64,000 nucleotides of DNA from Pseudooceanicola sp. HF7 (GCF_011806405.1 NZ_JAATOW010000019.1:1-64000), one strand, 5' to 3'; positions 46,875 to 55,542 are shown, counted from the stretch's first letter. Translations and numbers: made by a program. The notes: a model not told the origin generated them from the letters alone.

Positions 46875-48155
46875 TCAGGGAACGATTCTCAACTGTTGCC
46901 GTGGGGCCGCGGTGCCTGATTTCAGAGCCTCATAGGGGTCTTCAGGTGCCAGCATCATGTCGACGATCTGGCGCAGCAGCTGGCGTCTTGCCCGCGCCGA
47001 ATAGAAGCCGCCCGCGACCTGGCTGGTTTCCAGCAGGTAGCGCCGATAATCGCCGTAGGCCTGGCGGTCCGGACGGATGGCTCCGGCGAAGAATTCTGCC
47101 AGCGGCTGGGACGAGACGAACTCCGGCTTGTTGTAGACGGCCTTGCCGAAACTGCGCAGGGGGATGCCCCGGTAAAGCGCCTGTTGCCCGGCGGTGGAGT
47201 TCACCGTGACCGCGGTGCGCGTATCGGCCAGCAGCTCTGCCAGTTTGCCGCCACGCAGGAAGTGCACGCGGCCCTTCAGGTCGTACCGCTCTGCCAGCGC
47301 CCGGATTTGGCGGCGAAGCCCGATATTACCATCGTCGAGGGGATGCGCCTTGATGACAAGGTGGTGGTGCCTGGGCGCGCCTTCCGCGAAAGCCTGCAGA
47401 ACCTCCTCCAGAAAATCGGCCATGGTGGCGAAGGGGGAATGGGTCTGGAAGGAACTGTCATGTTCCAGCTGAAGCAGCGCGATATGATAGGGGAACCGCC
47501 CCAGGCGGATCCTGCGCGAGGCGATCCGCCGCTCCGCACTGGTCACCGGCATCAACAGCAAGCCCTTGAGGTAGCCCAGGAATTCTCTTGCCACGGGCAC
47601 GCCGCGATGCGGGGTGAAGTTCGCGTAGGCACGATTGTTGAACATCACGAAGAAATGGTAGAGCGCGCCGTAGAAGATGTGCTGGCGCATGTCGCCCCAG
47701 CGGGCCGGGGACACTGGGGGTTCCACTGGCGACTTGGCAAGGACATCCCGCATCTCCTCCACGCTCATCTGCATGAGCCGCGAATGGCCGTTGGAACCGC
47801 CGCGCTCGTAACTGATCCAATAGGGCCTCAGGTAGCCTTCCTCGAACACGTGTATCGTCAGGCCGTGGATGTGGGCGCGGGCGATAGCCTCTGCATGGAT
47901 CGGGCGGGCATCGCCGTAGAGGACGATATCGGTCACCGCCTTGTCAGCGACGATCTGGTCGAACCGGTTTCCCCATTTCTCAAGGCCATAATCGAAAGGA
48001 ATGTAGCCTGCCTTGTCGCGCCAGAAGAAGGCATCGCCTGCATTGAAGCCCACGCGCCAGCAGTCCGCCCCGGCAGTGCGCATCATGGCGGCAAGTTGCT
48101 GGAAATAGGGGCCATGAGGTCCCTGCAGGAACAGGAAAACGCGCTTTTCGTCCAA
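46875..48155 (-). CDS. kpsS: KpsS-like capsule polysaccharide Kdo transferase
   Basis: A 426-residue protein of the Capsule_synth family. RVFLFLQGPHGPYFQQLAAM at the start is the KpsS signature, FEEGYLRPYWISYERGG follows near residue 115, and VIKAHPLDDG near residue 265 is the shared capsule-synthase block. KpsS adds the first Kdo to lyso-phosphatidylglycerol, and KpsC extends it. The TTG at 48155 gives the usual N-terminus; ATG codons at 48212 and 48236 would add 19-27 unconserved residues. It is the first gene of the capsule cassette, divergent from ribE. Confidence 0.87.
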   Translation of the reverse strand: MDEKRVFLFLQGPHGPYFQQLAAMMRTAGADCWRVGFNAGDAFFWRDKAGYIPFDYGLEKWGNRFDQIVADKAVTDIVLYGDARPIHAEAIARAHIHGLTIHVFEEGYLRPYWISYERGGSNGHSRLMQMSVEEMRDVLAKSPVEPPVSPARWGDMRQHIFYGALYHFFVMFNNRAYANFTPHRGVPVAREFLGYLKGLLLMPVTSAERRIASRRIRLGRFPYHIALLQLEHDSSFQTHSPFATMADFLEEVLQAFAEGAPRHHHLVIKAHPLDDGNIGLRRQIRALAERYDLKGRVHFLRGGKLAELLADTRTAVTVNSTAGQQALYRGIPLRSFGKAVYNKPEFVSSQPLAEFFAGAIRPDRQAYGDYRRYLLETSQVAGGFYSARARRQLLRQIVDMMLAPEDPYEALKSGTAAPRQQLRIVP

Positions 48156-48391
48156 GGGCCCTGCCTTTCTCCCCCCAACACGGCCCTGACCGCCGTGGCG
48201 GTCGTTCCGCATGTCCAAGCACACCTGGCCGGTCATGTCTGATCGCAGGCGTGCTCACCTTCCTGCGTCAACTGCCGCGAGAATGGATCACTATGTCCTA
48301 TCGGATCCTGCCAAAAGGTAAAGCCCGCTTGCGGCTCGTGGGCAATGGCGGTACCCCGAAGGGAAAGATCTTGCTGCCAGGGGGCCTGCCC

Positions 48392-48982
48392 ATGTTCACC
48401 GGAATTGTCACCGATATCGGCATCGTCCGCCGCCTTGAGCAACAGGGCGATCTGCGCGCGGAAATCCAGTGCAGCTATGACGTTGACGGTATCGATCTGG
48501 GCGCCTCCATCTGCTGCAACGGTGTCTGCCTGACGGTGATCGAACTGGGCGAGGACTGGTTCGCCGTGGAAGTCAGTGCAGAGACGCTTTCCAAGACCAA
48601 CCTTGATGAATGGGGCGAAGGGCGCCGGATCAATCTGGAGCGCGCCCTGAAGGTCGGTGATGAGCTGGGCGGTCATATCGTTTCGGGCCATGTCGATGGC
48701 GTGGCCGAGGTCGTCTCCATGGAGCAGGAAGGCGATAGCACGCGCGTTCTCTTCCGCGCACCTGAAGCCCTGTCGAAATTCATCGCGCCGAAGGGTTCCG
48801 TTGCTCTGAACGGCACCTCTCTTACCGTGAACGAGGTGGACGGGAACGTCTTCGGCGTGAACCTGATCCCGCATACCAAGGTCGTGACCACCTGGGGTGA
48901 CGTGAAGACCGGCGATGCGATCAACCTGGAGGTCGACACGATGGCGCGTTACGTCGCCCGCCTTCAGTCGAGCGCTTCCTGA
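48392..48982 (+). CDS. ribE: Riboflavin synthase alpha subunit
   Basis: A 196-residue enzyme that turns two 6,7-dimethyl-8-ribityllumazine molecules into riboflavin. The start MFTGIVTDIGIV and the second repeat GGHIVSGHVDGVAEV show the two lumazine-binding barrels; CCNGVCLTV and ALNGTSLTV are their matching strands. AGGGGG lies 8 bases before the ATG at 48392. It is followed 2 bases after its stop by a hypothetical gene and then by ribB and ribH. Confidence 0.95.
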   Translation: MFTGIVTDIGIVRRLEQQGDLRAEIQCSYDVDGIDLGASICCNGVCLTVIELGEDWFAVEVSAETLSKTNLDEWGEGRRINLERALKVGDELGGHIVSGHVDGVAEVVSMEQEGDSTRVLFRAPEALSKFIAPKGSVALNGTSLTVNEVDGNVFGVNLIPHTKVVTTWGDVKTGDAINLEVDTMARYVARLQSSAS

Positions 48983-48984
48983 GC

Positions 48985-49566
48985 GTGGAACCGGGATATG
49001 GCGATGCCCCGCTTTGCGGCATCGGCCATAACAAAGGCCCGTCGATGGATGACGGGCGTAGCTGGCGGATCCATGCCTGGAAACGGGCGCAGGCCCAGCA
49101 CCAGTCTGCCCGGTTGCCCGTCGAAATCGTGCGCTTGCGGATGGCGCGCGCGAAGGAGCTGGGGCTGAGCTATCGTGACTATGCGGCGATCCGTGCCAGT
49201 TCGGGGCGCGATGTCAGCGCCTATCTGATTTCTTCCAACGCGATGCAGGTCTATTCCAACGCGGCACCGCCCCCTGATCACGTGGCAGCCCGGCTGGCCC
49301 GGCTGCGGCATGTCAGGCGTATCGGTCTTGCCATGCCACCGCTCGTGCCCGAAGCGCTGATGGATTGCGTCGAGAACCTGGATGCCGCCTTTGCCGCGCC
49401 GCCGCTTCTGGCCAGCTTTCCCCGAATGCGCGACGCCTTGTCTCAGGCACAGGGGCGCTTACCCGCGGCTGGGCTTGTTGCGGTGATCGGTCACGCGCTG
49501 GAGGGGGAATGGGCTGCGGCAGGTCGCCTTGGTGGAGTACTGACATCGGACCGCCTGTTCGGCTGA
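48985..49566 (+). CDS. Hypothetical protein in the riboflavin operon
   Basis: A 193-residue soluble protein that I do not recognise. CGIGHNKGP at residues 11-19 is a short motif shared by many small alphaproteobacterial and phage proteins. The next 60 residues are basic and helical (WRIHAWKRAQAQHQSARLPV) and could bind nucleic acid. The rest is Ala/Leu-rich. It starts with GTG two bases after the ribE stop, which suggests translation coupled to ribE. A role in riboflavin synthesis is possible but not shown. Confidence 0.7.
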   Translation: MEPGYGDAPLCGIGHNKGPSMDDGRSWRIHAWKRAQAQHQSARLPVEIVRLRMARAKELGLSYRDYAAIRASSGRDVSAYLISSNAMQVYSNAAPPPDHVAARLARLRHVRRIGLAMPPLVPEALMDCVENLDAAFAAPPLLASFPRMRDALSQAQGRLPAAGLVAVIGHALEGEWAAAGRLGGVLTSDRLFG

Positions 49567-49719
49567 ACATCCCAAGGTCGCAATTGATGCGCCCTCGCGG
49601 CTGACGGGGACGGGGCTCTTGCGTCCCCTGCACAGGCCGTGTCCGTTAATGCAGGTACCGCGAGACTCGCTTTCCTTGTCCGGCTGCGGTATCTGCTGCC
49701 GCAAATTGAGGATCTGCCC

Positions 49720-50850
49720 ATGTCCAACAGCACCACATACGAACAGCCCGGCCCGGTCGAGGAAAGCTGGTCCGATGCCATCTCCTCTGTCGAGGAGATC
49801 ATCGAGGATGCGCGCAATGGCCGGATGTTCATCCTGGTGGATCACGAGGATCGCGAAAACGAAGGGGATCTGGTGATTCCCGCGCAGATGGCCACGCCAG
49901 AGGCGATCAACTTCATGGCGACCCACGGCCGGGGCCTGATCTGCCTTTCCCTGACGGGCGATCGTGTCGACCAGCTGGGTCTGCCGCTAATGTCCTCTCA
50001 GAACTCGTCGCGCCATGAGACCAACTTCACGGTTTCCATCGAGGCGCGCGAAGGGGTTTCCACCGGGATCTCTGCCCATGACCGTGCGCGCACCGTGGCT
50101 GTGGCCATCGACGCGGGCAAGGGTGCCCAGGATATCGCCACGCCAGGCCACGTCTTCCCTTTGCGCGCCCGCGAGGGCGGCGTTCTGGTGCGTGCTGGCC
50201 ATACTGAAGCGGCCGTGGATGTGTCCCGGCTGGCCGGTCTGAACCCCTCCGGCGTGATCTGCGAGATCATGAACGACGATGGCTCCATGTCGCGCCTGCC
50301 GGAGCTGATTGCCTTTGCGCAGAAACATGGGCTGAAGATCGGGACGATCTCTGACCTGATTTCCTACCGCCGTCGCCATGACAACCTGGTCAAGGTGGAA
50401 AAGGAATCTGCGCTGGTGTCCGAGTTCGGCGGTGAATGGGCGCTCAAGATCTACGTGGATGAGACCCAGGGTGCGGAACACATCGTGCTGACCAAGGGCG
50501 ACATCACGACCGATGAGCCGGTGCTGGTGCGCATGCATGCGCTGGATCCCCTTAAGGATGTCGTGGGTGCCGGGCCGGATGGCCGCGCCGACGAGTTCCG
50601 CGATGCCATGAACGTGGTCGCCGAGGAGGGCCGGGGCGTGGTCGTTCTGCTGCGCGACCTGCATATGAAGCTTGCCACGGAAGACGATGTGTCCCCCCAC
50701 ACGCTGCGCCAATACGGGCTGGGGGCGCAGATCCTGTCCTCGCTCGGGCTGCACAAGCTGGTGCTGCTGACCAATTCGCCCAAGCCCAACGTGGTGGGGC
50801 TGGAAGCCTATGGGCTGGAAATCACCGGCACCCGCCGGATTGGAAACTGA
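49720..50850 (+). CDS. ribB: 3,4-dihydroxy-2-butanone-4-phosphate synthase with degenerate GCH II domain
   Basis: A 376-residue protein. The N-terminal 205 residues are a complete RibB: DHEDRENEGDLVIPA with the metal-binding acidic loop, GHVFPLRAREGGVL and RAGHTEAAVD. The C-terminal part has the GTP cyclohydrolase II fold (LRQYGLGAQILSSLGLHKL and LTNSPKPNVVGLEAYGL), but the Cys triplet that binds the zinc is absent, so it should not open GTP. This RibBX-type layout is known in other Alphaproteobacteria. GAGGA lies about 9 bases before the ATG at 49720. No FMN riboswitch is seen in the 153 bases upstream. Confidence 0.93.
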   Translation: MSNSTTYEQPGPVEESWSDAISSVEEIIEDARNGRMFILVDHEDRENEGDLVIPAQMATPEAINFMATHGRGLICLSLTGDRVDQLGLPLMSSQNSSRHETNFTVSIEAREGVSTGISAHDRARTVAVAIDAGKGAQDIATPGHVFPLRAREGGVLVRAGHTEAAVDVSRLAGLNPSGVICEIMNDDGSMSRLPELIAFAQKHGLKIGTISDLISYRRRHDNLVKVEKESALVSEFGGEWALKIYVDETQGAEHIVLTKGDITTDEPVLVRMHALDPLKDVVGAGPDGRADEFRDAMNVVAEEGRGVVVLLRDLHMKLATEDDVSPHTLRQYGLGAQILSSLGLHKLVLLTNSPKPNVVGLEAYGLEITGTRRIGN

Positions 50851-50865
50851 GGCGCGGAGGCAACC

Positions 50866-51408
50866 ATGGCCGGAAATGAACTTCATTACAGCTTGCCGCG
50901 CGGCAAGGTGGAAAAAGCCACCAAGGTGCTGATCGTCGTCGCGCCCTATTACAAGGACGTTGCCGACGAGATGATCGCCGGTGCCAAGGCCGAAATCGAG
51001 GCCTGGGGCGCAGTACATGACCTGGTCGAAGTGCCGGGCGCGCTGGAAATCCCCTCTGCGATCTCCATCGCGGGTCGGATGGCGGATTACGACGCCTACG
51101 TGGCGCTTGGCTGTGTCATCCGGGGCGAGACGACCCATTACGACACCGTCTGCAACGACAGCTCACGCGGGCTGACGCTGCTGGGGCTCCAGGGCTTTTG
51201 CATCGGCAACGGGATCCTGACGGTCGAGAACCGGGACCAGGCCCTGGTGCGCGCCAGGGTGGCCGATCAGAACAAAGGTGGCGGCGCGGCGGCTGCGGCC
51301 TTGCATCTTCTCGCGCTTTCGCGCAAATGGGGCGCTCCGAAAAGCGGCGTTGGATTCCGTCCTGCCGCAGACGAGTTTGGCCTTGCCGGGGGAGAACCCT
51401 CCGCCTGA
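50866..51408 (+). CDS. ribH: 6,7-dimethyl-8-ribityllumazine synthase
   Basis: A 180-residue cytosolic enzyme that condenses the RibB product with the ribityl pyrimidine. The core has VEVPGALEIPSAI, GCVIRGETTHYDTVCND with the catalytic His, and GILTVENRDQA. It has a C-terminal tail of about 20 residues beyond the usual end. It lies 15 bases after ribB and 28 bases before nusB, as in many Alphaproteobacteria. Confidence 0.95.
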   Translation: MAGNELHYSLPRGKVEKATKVLIVVAPYYKDVADEMIAGAKAEIEAWGAVHDLVEVPGALEIPSAISIAGRMADYDAYVALGCVIRGETTHYDTVCNDSSRGLTLLGLQGFCIGNGILTVENRDQALVRARVADQNKGGGAAAAALHLLALSRKWGAPKSGVGFRPAADEFGLAGGEPSA

Positions 51409-51436
51409 GGCACCCTCCAGATCCGATAGGCCTCCG

Positions 51437-51934
51437 ATGAGCGAAGACACCCAGACCCCCGAGCCCGCGCCCCTTTCGGGCAACCAGAAGCGCAAGATGC
51501 GCTCGGCTTCGCGTCTTTACGCGGTTCAGGCGCTGTTCCAGATGGAAGCCTCGGGCCAGACGGTCGAACGTGTAATTGCGGAATTCGAAGATCACCGTTT
51601 CGGCGCGACCTACGAAGAGGGTGAATACACCGAGGGTGACGTTACGCTTTTCCGTGATGTCATGAAGGGCGCCGTGAACTGGCAGGTCAAGATCGACCAG
51701 ATGACGGACCGGGCCCTGGTGGCGAAATGGCCGATCGCGCGGATCGATCCGACGCTGCGGGCGCTCTTCCGGGCCGCGGGTGCAGAGCTTCTGGAAGGCG
51801 ATGCCCCGCCCAAGGTCGTGATCGTCGAATACGTAGGTGTGGCTCAGGCGTTCTTCCCGGAAACCAAGGAGCCGAAGTTCGTCAACGCCGTCCTGGACCA
51901 CATGGCGCGCGAAGCCCGGCCGGAAGCTTTCTAA
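51437..51934 (+). CDS. nusB: Transcription antitermination factor NusB
   Basis: A 165-residue helical RNA-binding protein that joins NusE on boxA to antiterminate rRNA transcription. SASRLYAVQALFQME is the boxA-binding arginine-rich start and AGAELLEGDAPPKVVIVEYV and FVNAVLDHMARE are the family end blocks. The ATG at 51437 gives the usual N-terminus with a short disordered lead. It ends the riboflavin block and is convergent with the DUF3108 gene, 3 bases away. Confidence 0.93.
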   Translation: MSEDTQTPEPAPLSGNQKRKMRSASRLYAVQALFQMEASGQTVERVIAEFEDHRFGATYEEGEYTEGDVTLFRDVMKGAVNWQVKIDQMTDRALVAKWPIARIDPTLRALFRAAGAELLEGDAPPKVVIVEYVGVAQAFFPETKEPKFVNAVLDHMAREARPEAF

Positions 51935-51937
51935 GCC

Positions 51938-52546
51938 TCACAGGCCCCGTTCAATGTGATCGAAGAAGACGCCTGAAACCGGCGTATCCTCTGCATTCTT
52001 CGCAACGGATCCCAGAACGATGCCAAGTTTCGGCGCATAGAGCTGTTCAAAGTTGCTGTAGAGTTCGGGGCGATACATCCGCGCCTCGACCACCCAGACG
52101 TTGTAGCGGCACTCGCCGATGACGACATTCGCGCTGCGTTTGTAGCTCAGCGTGAAGCGGCCTTTGAAGAGCTCTTCCCCGTCTGAAGACACCGTGTAGC
52201 CGCTTTCCCATTTCTTGTCCCGATCCAGCGTTTCGATACCCTGCAGCGGGGCATCGTACCGCATGGTGATCTTCGTCTGGTCCGATGTCAGGCGGGCAGG
52301 GACCAGGGGGTGAGCGTAGAGGGTCGTGCTGTCACGCGTCAGTCCACGCACTTCCATTGTCCTGTCTTCGCGCAGGCCTTCGGCGGTACTTGTGTAGTCG
52401 ATCTGCATGAAAGGGTCCGCACGTGTCAGGCGCAGCGGCGCGTCGTTGACCGGCGTCTGCGGGCAGGACTGGGCCAAGGCCACCGCGGGGCACATGAGGG
52501 CGCAAGCGGCCAAGGTTCTCATGACAGGGGGGATCAGATGGGCCAA
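51938..52546 (-). CDS. DUF3108 periplasmic protein
   Basis: A 202-residue secreted protein. RTLAACALMCPAVALAQ forms the signal peptide, and the rest is beta-rich with blocks typical of DUF3108 (IDYTSTAEGL, YTVSSDGEELFKGRF and YSNFEQLYAPKLGIVLGSV). The family is periplasmic and of unknown function. The TTG at 52546 is preferred because AAGGAGA lies 5 bases upstream; the ATG at 52522 also leaves a signal peptide. It is convergent with nusB. Confidence 0.78.
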   Translation of the reverse strand: MAHLIPPVMRTLAACALMCPAVALAQSCPQTPVNDAPLRLTRADPFMQIDYTSTAEGLREDRTMEVRGLTRDSTTLYAHPLVPARLTSDQTKITMRYDAPLQGIETLDRDKKWESGYTVSSDGEELFKGRFTLSYKRSANVVIGECRYNVWVVEARMYRPELYSNFEQLYAPKLGIVLGSVAKNAEDTPVSGVFFDHIERGL

Positions 52547-52715
52547 GCTATCTCCTTCGCATCGGTGCGGGTCAGACTGGGGATGCGGGCGGGCAGGGTC
52601 AAGCACGCAAGAGGCGGGGCGCGACGCCGCGTCGCTGCCCAAAAGCCGGGGAGGCCGATGACTTTGGCCCCTTTCTGCACTATCTTAGGCGGGTATGCAG
52701 ATTCCGGAGGCCGCC

Positions 52716-53045
52716 ATGCCGAAGCTCATCCGACTCTATATCATCCAAGTTGCCATTGGTTTCGCCATCTCAGCGGGCTTCACTGCCGCGCTGGTAGGCT
52801 TCGACGTCGCTGGCCTGAAGCACCTTGTGCTGGAAACGCGTGACGGCCCTCTTGCGGCCTTCATGATCTTCTTTTTCAACGGCATCGTTTTCGGGGGCGT
52901 GCAATTCGCCATCGCGATCATGGCCATGCGTGACGACGGAACGCCGCGCGGTGGCCTGCGCCAGATGACGCATCAACTGATGCCCATCCGGGTCGAGTCG
53001 AAGTCGAAAGAAAAGCGGCGGGCCCGCACGCAACCGTTTGGTTAA
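52716..53045 (+). CDS. Hypothetical two-helix membrane protein
   Basis: A 109-residue protein with two hydrophobic segments (about residues 7-28 and 47-72) and a basic C-terminal tail of about 35 residues that should face the cytoplasm. I do not recognise the family. GGAGG lies 5 bases before the ATG at 52716, which is better placed than the ATG at 52695. It is divergent from the DUF3108 gene and stands alone. Confidence 0.7.
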   Translation: MPKLIRLYIIQVAIGFAISAGFTAALVGFDVAGLKHLVLETRDGPLAAFMIFFFNGIVFGGVQFAIAIMAMRDDGTPRGGLRQMTHQLMPIRVESKSKEKRRARTQPFG

Positions 53046-53344
53046 CGCATTCCCGAGGACCTGTATATACAGGTGGGCGCCAGGTAACCGGACCACGGCC
53101 CGGACAGAGCCAGCTCCCTCGGATTTGCTTAAGGCCACCGGAATGTAACCGTTCACGAGAAGGGCAGCACCCGCCACTGCTTCACCTAGGGCTTCGCACC
53201 CGGTGGAGCAAGGGGCGTGACCACCGAATTGGCAGAATTTTCCATCCAGCCATTCAGCGCCTTGTCGCCGGAATGGTAATCGGTTCAGCTTTCGCGGCGC
53301 TCAGCCTGCTTGTTCTTCCGCTCAGCGCCAATCCTGGCCGGGCT
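53046..53344. other. 299-base gap with a palindrome
   Basis: No supported gene. A perfect 16-bp palindrome lies at the left end (53059-53074). A short frame near 53273 encodes a signal-peptide-like stretch, but it runs into the antisense of the next gene and has no ribosome site. The gap could hold a small RNA; none is recognised. Confidence 0.4.
53059..53074. promoter_or_regulatory. Perfect 16-bp palindrome
   Basis: ACCTGTATATACAGGT is a perfect dyad 13 bases past the stop of the two-helix membrane protein gene. Its half site ACCTGT resembles half of a LuxR-type lux box, but the spacing is four bases shorter than the usual 20-bp box. Confidence 0.4.
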
Positions 53345-54100
53345 TCAGGCGCCCTCTGTTACAAGAGTATAGCGGGTCAGTTCCTCTTGGGTGAGCAGGT
53401 AGATCTGGTCCGGCGGTGTCAGCAGGCCGTGGCTCATCAGCATTGGATCTACGCCCATTTCTGACAGGTAGTTCATGACCATGCCCTGTCCTTCCTGGAT
53501 GCTTTTGACGGCAGTGAAGGCAGGCAGCAGCGTGTTCTCTCCGAAATAGTGCTGATGGACGCCGATCCGGGCATCTTCATCCGCGATGCGGCTCACGCCG
53601 GCCGCGAAAAGGTAGGGGCAAGCGGACAGGCAGACATCCTTGCTGCCCATGCGCGTCGTGAGCCCGGCGTCGCGAATGACACGCCCAAGCGCCAGGGCAT
53701 CCCCGACAGAGCCGCCCGGTGAATTCAGCCAGATGTCCTGCGGCGGAGCCTCTGCCGATTGGCGGGTCTCGATGCGGGCGGCAATACGCTCTGCATCACC
53801 TTCCGCGATGCGTCCGGTCAAACGCCAGCCGCCGTCGCGCTCTTCCAGGACCAGGCGGTCAGGCATGGGGCCGGACGGGCCAGGGCCAGTGTTGGGCAGC
53901 TCCGACGGGTCATAGCGGCGGGTCTGATCCCCAGGGCTGACGGGCAGGTCGAAGCCGGGCGCTGAAGGGCCACGGGAGGGCAGGGAGAAGCCCTTTCCGA
54001 GATCACCGAGGAAGAGCAAGGCGCAAAGTCCCAGCTGGAACACCAGGACACCGGCCATGATGCGCCGGATGCTGCGGCCTTCTTCACGGGGCGCGCTCAT
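53345..54100 (-). CDS. Membrane-anchored ClpP-fold periplasmic protein
   Basis: A 251-residue protein with one N-terminal membrane anchor (about residues 14-32) and a periplasmic ClpP/crotonase-fold domain. WLNSPGGSVGDALALGR is the substrate loop, CLSACPYLFAAG carries the candidate nucleophile Ser in CxSAC, and IGVHQHYF the candidate His. This is the pattern of COG3904-type periplasmic proteins, thought to be proteases but mostly uncharacterised. Its start overlaps the stop of the preceding coiled-coil membrane protein as ATGA, so both are made together. Confidence 0.75.
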   Translation of the reverse strand: MSAPREEGRSIRRIMAGVLVFQLGLCALLFLGDLGKGFSLPSRGPSAPGFDLPVSPGDQTRRYDPSELPNTGPGPSGPMPDRLVLEERDGGWRLTGRIAEGDAERIAARIETRQSAEAPPQDIWLNSPGGSVGDALALGRVIRDAGLTTRMGSKDVCLSACPYLFAAGVSRIADEDARIGVHQHYFGENTLLPAFTAVKSIQEGQGMVMNYLSEMGVDPMLMSHGLLTPPDQIYLLTQEELTRYTLVTEGA

Positions 54101-55449
54101 TTCGGCGCTCCGCTGGGTGCTCCTTGCGCCGTCTCAGGCACCTGTTCGGCTCTGGCAGAGGGGCGCTGTGCATGATCGGTGGAAAGGTCCGGGGCCTGTG
54201 CGGTCTGACGGCCCGCGATTAGCGCCGCGTCAACATCCCGGGCCGCCGCAAGGGCCGCGCGCAGCTCTGCGATCGTCATGCGATCCTCGATGGGCGCGCC
54301 ATCCCGGCCGGCGCGGATGGCGCCATGGGTGACGGCCAGGATCAGGACCAGCACGGCCGGAAGCAGGTCGATCGCGATGGCGCCTGCCCAGGAAGGAACG
54401 AAGTTGCCCGCATAAAGAATCACGGCGTCAGCGGCAGACACTGGGGTGTATTCGACCTCCGCTGCGGGCTCCATCTGAACGACCTCCTGCGCGGCGGCCT
54501 CCAGCGTGGTGGCGCGCTGCGCCAGAACATTCAGGACGGAGGTGATGGTTGCGCCCTGGGCCCCGCGCATCGCTTCGTTGGTTCCGTCAAGTTCCGGCAG
54601 GACGACAGAGGCCGAAAGGTCCTGGGCGGCCCTGGCCACCAGAGGCGCCACGGACAGCTGACGCAGTTCTGCCACGATGCCGGCCAGGCGCACGGCCTTT
54701 TCACTGAATTCGACGGAGCGTGCCTGCACCGGGCCGGGTTCGACCGTGAGGGCGCGCATCTCGCTCAGAAGCGCATTGCCTTCTGTGAAGGCGGCATCGA
54801 CCAGCGGGCCCTGTTGCGCGATCTGCTCCTGAAGCGCGGAAAGCTCCTGGCTTTTCTGGCGCAGGACCCGGAAAACCGCTCCCCGGCCTGCAAAGCCCGA
54901 AAGGCCACCGTCCGCTTCCTGTTCGCTGAGATCCGCAAAGCTTTGCTGCGCGCGGGCAACGTCACGCTCAAGTCCCTGTGCCGAAAGCGCGATCTCATGC
55001 GATCGCTCAAGGGCAGCCTGGTAGTCTTGGACAGTTTCGGCCAGGTGCTGTTCGACGGCGGCAGCCCCGGCAAGGGCGGCGGCGTTCAGCCAGGAAGACA
55101 TGGCGATGATCGCGAGGGATCCCAGCCCCATCGCGCCCAGCAGGCCGGCGCGCGACCGCGCGGTGCGCATGGCTGGAAAGAGCCGCATCATGTAGGACCA
55201 GAACACGAAGATCCCGGTGGAAACCGCGACAGAATAGGCGATCGCGGCGAAGGCCTGCATCGCCCCGTCGCCATCCAGCAGGGAAGAAACGCCGAGGTAG
55301 GTATAGATGCCCGAGGCGACCGAGAGCACGCCAAGCGCGGCGCCCGTGAAGGTATCCAGGAAGGCCAGGTGTGATTCCAGCTCGCGGGCCATGCGGGCGT
55401 TACGCGCGCCGGACGTCGGGCCTTCGGTGCGCTTCTGATCATCGGTCAA
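54097..55449 (-). CDS. Coiled-coil membrane protein of unknown function
   Basis: A 450-residue protein that I do not recognise. Hydrophobic helices lie at about residues 30-50, 60-82 and 95-120. A long helical region rich in Ala, Glu and Gln (about 120-310) should form a coiled coil in the periplasm or cytoplasm. A further hydrophobic helix (AGAIAIDLLPAVLVLILAV) lies near residue 365, followed by a disordered tail. The TTG at 55449 has GGGGAG 8 bases upstream and is preferred over the ATG at 55548. It is coupled to the ClpP-like gene and divergent from mmcB. Confidence 0.65.
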   Translation of the reverse strand: MTDDQKRTEGPTSGARNARMARELESHLAFLDTFTGAALGVLSVASGIYTYLGVSSLLDGDGAMQAFAAIAYSVAVSTGIFVFWSYMMRLFPAMRTARSRAGLLGAMGLGSLAIIAMSSWLNAAALAGAAAVEQHLAETVQDYQAALERSHEIALSAQGLERDVARAQQSFADLSEQEADGGLSGFAGRGAVFRVLRQKSQELSALQEQIAQQGPLVDAAFTEGNALLSEMRALTVEPGPVQARSVEFSEKAVRLAGIVAELRQLSVAPLVARAAQDLSASVVLPELDGTNEAMRGAQGATITSVLNVLAQRATTLEAAAQEVVQMEPAAEVEYTPVSAADAVILYAGNFVPSWAGAIAIDLLPAVLVLILAVTHGAIRAGRDGAPIEDRMTIAELRAALAAARDVDAALIAGRQTAQAPDLSTDHAQRPSARAEQVPETAQGAPSGAPK

Positions 55450-55542
55450 GGTCTTCTCCCCACAGCGTTCCGCCGGGCCAGAGGCGCGGCATTGTCCCGA
55501 TAGATAGGTGTTTTCCGTGCCGGCACCATGGTACTTGCACTT

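Noticed and set aside
49567-49719. Possible FMN riboswitch before ribB
   Set aside because: The conserved RFN sequence blocks are not present here or upstream of ribE or ribH.
53273-53464. Small frame starting with a signal-peptide-like stretch
   Set aside because: No ribosome site, and its second half is antisense to the 3' end of the ClpP-like gene.
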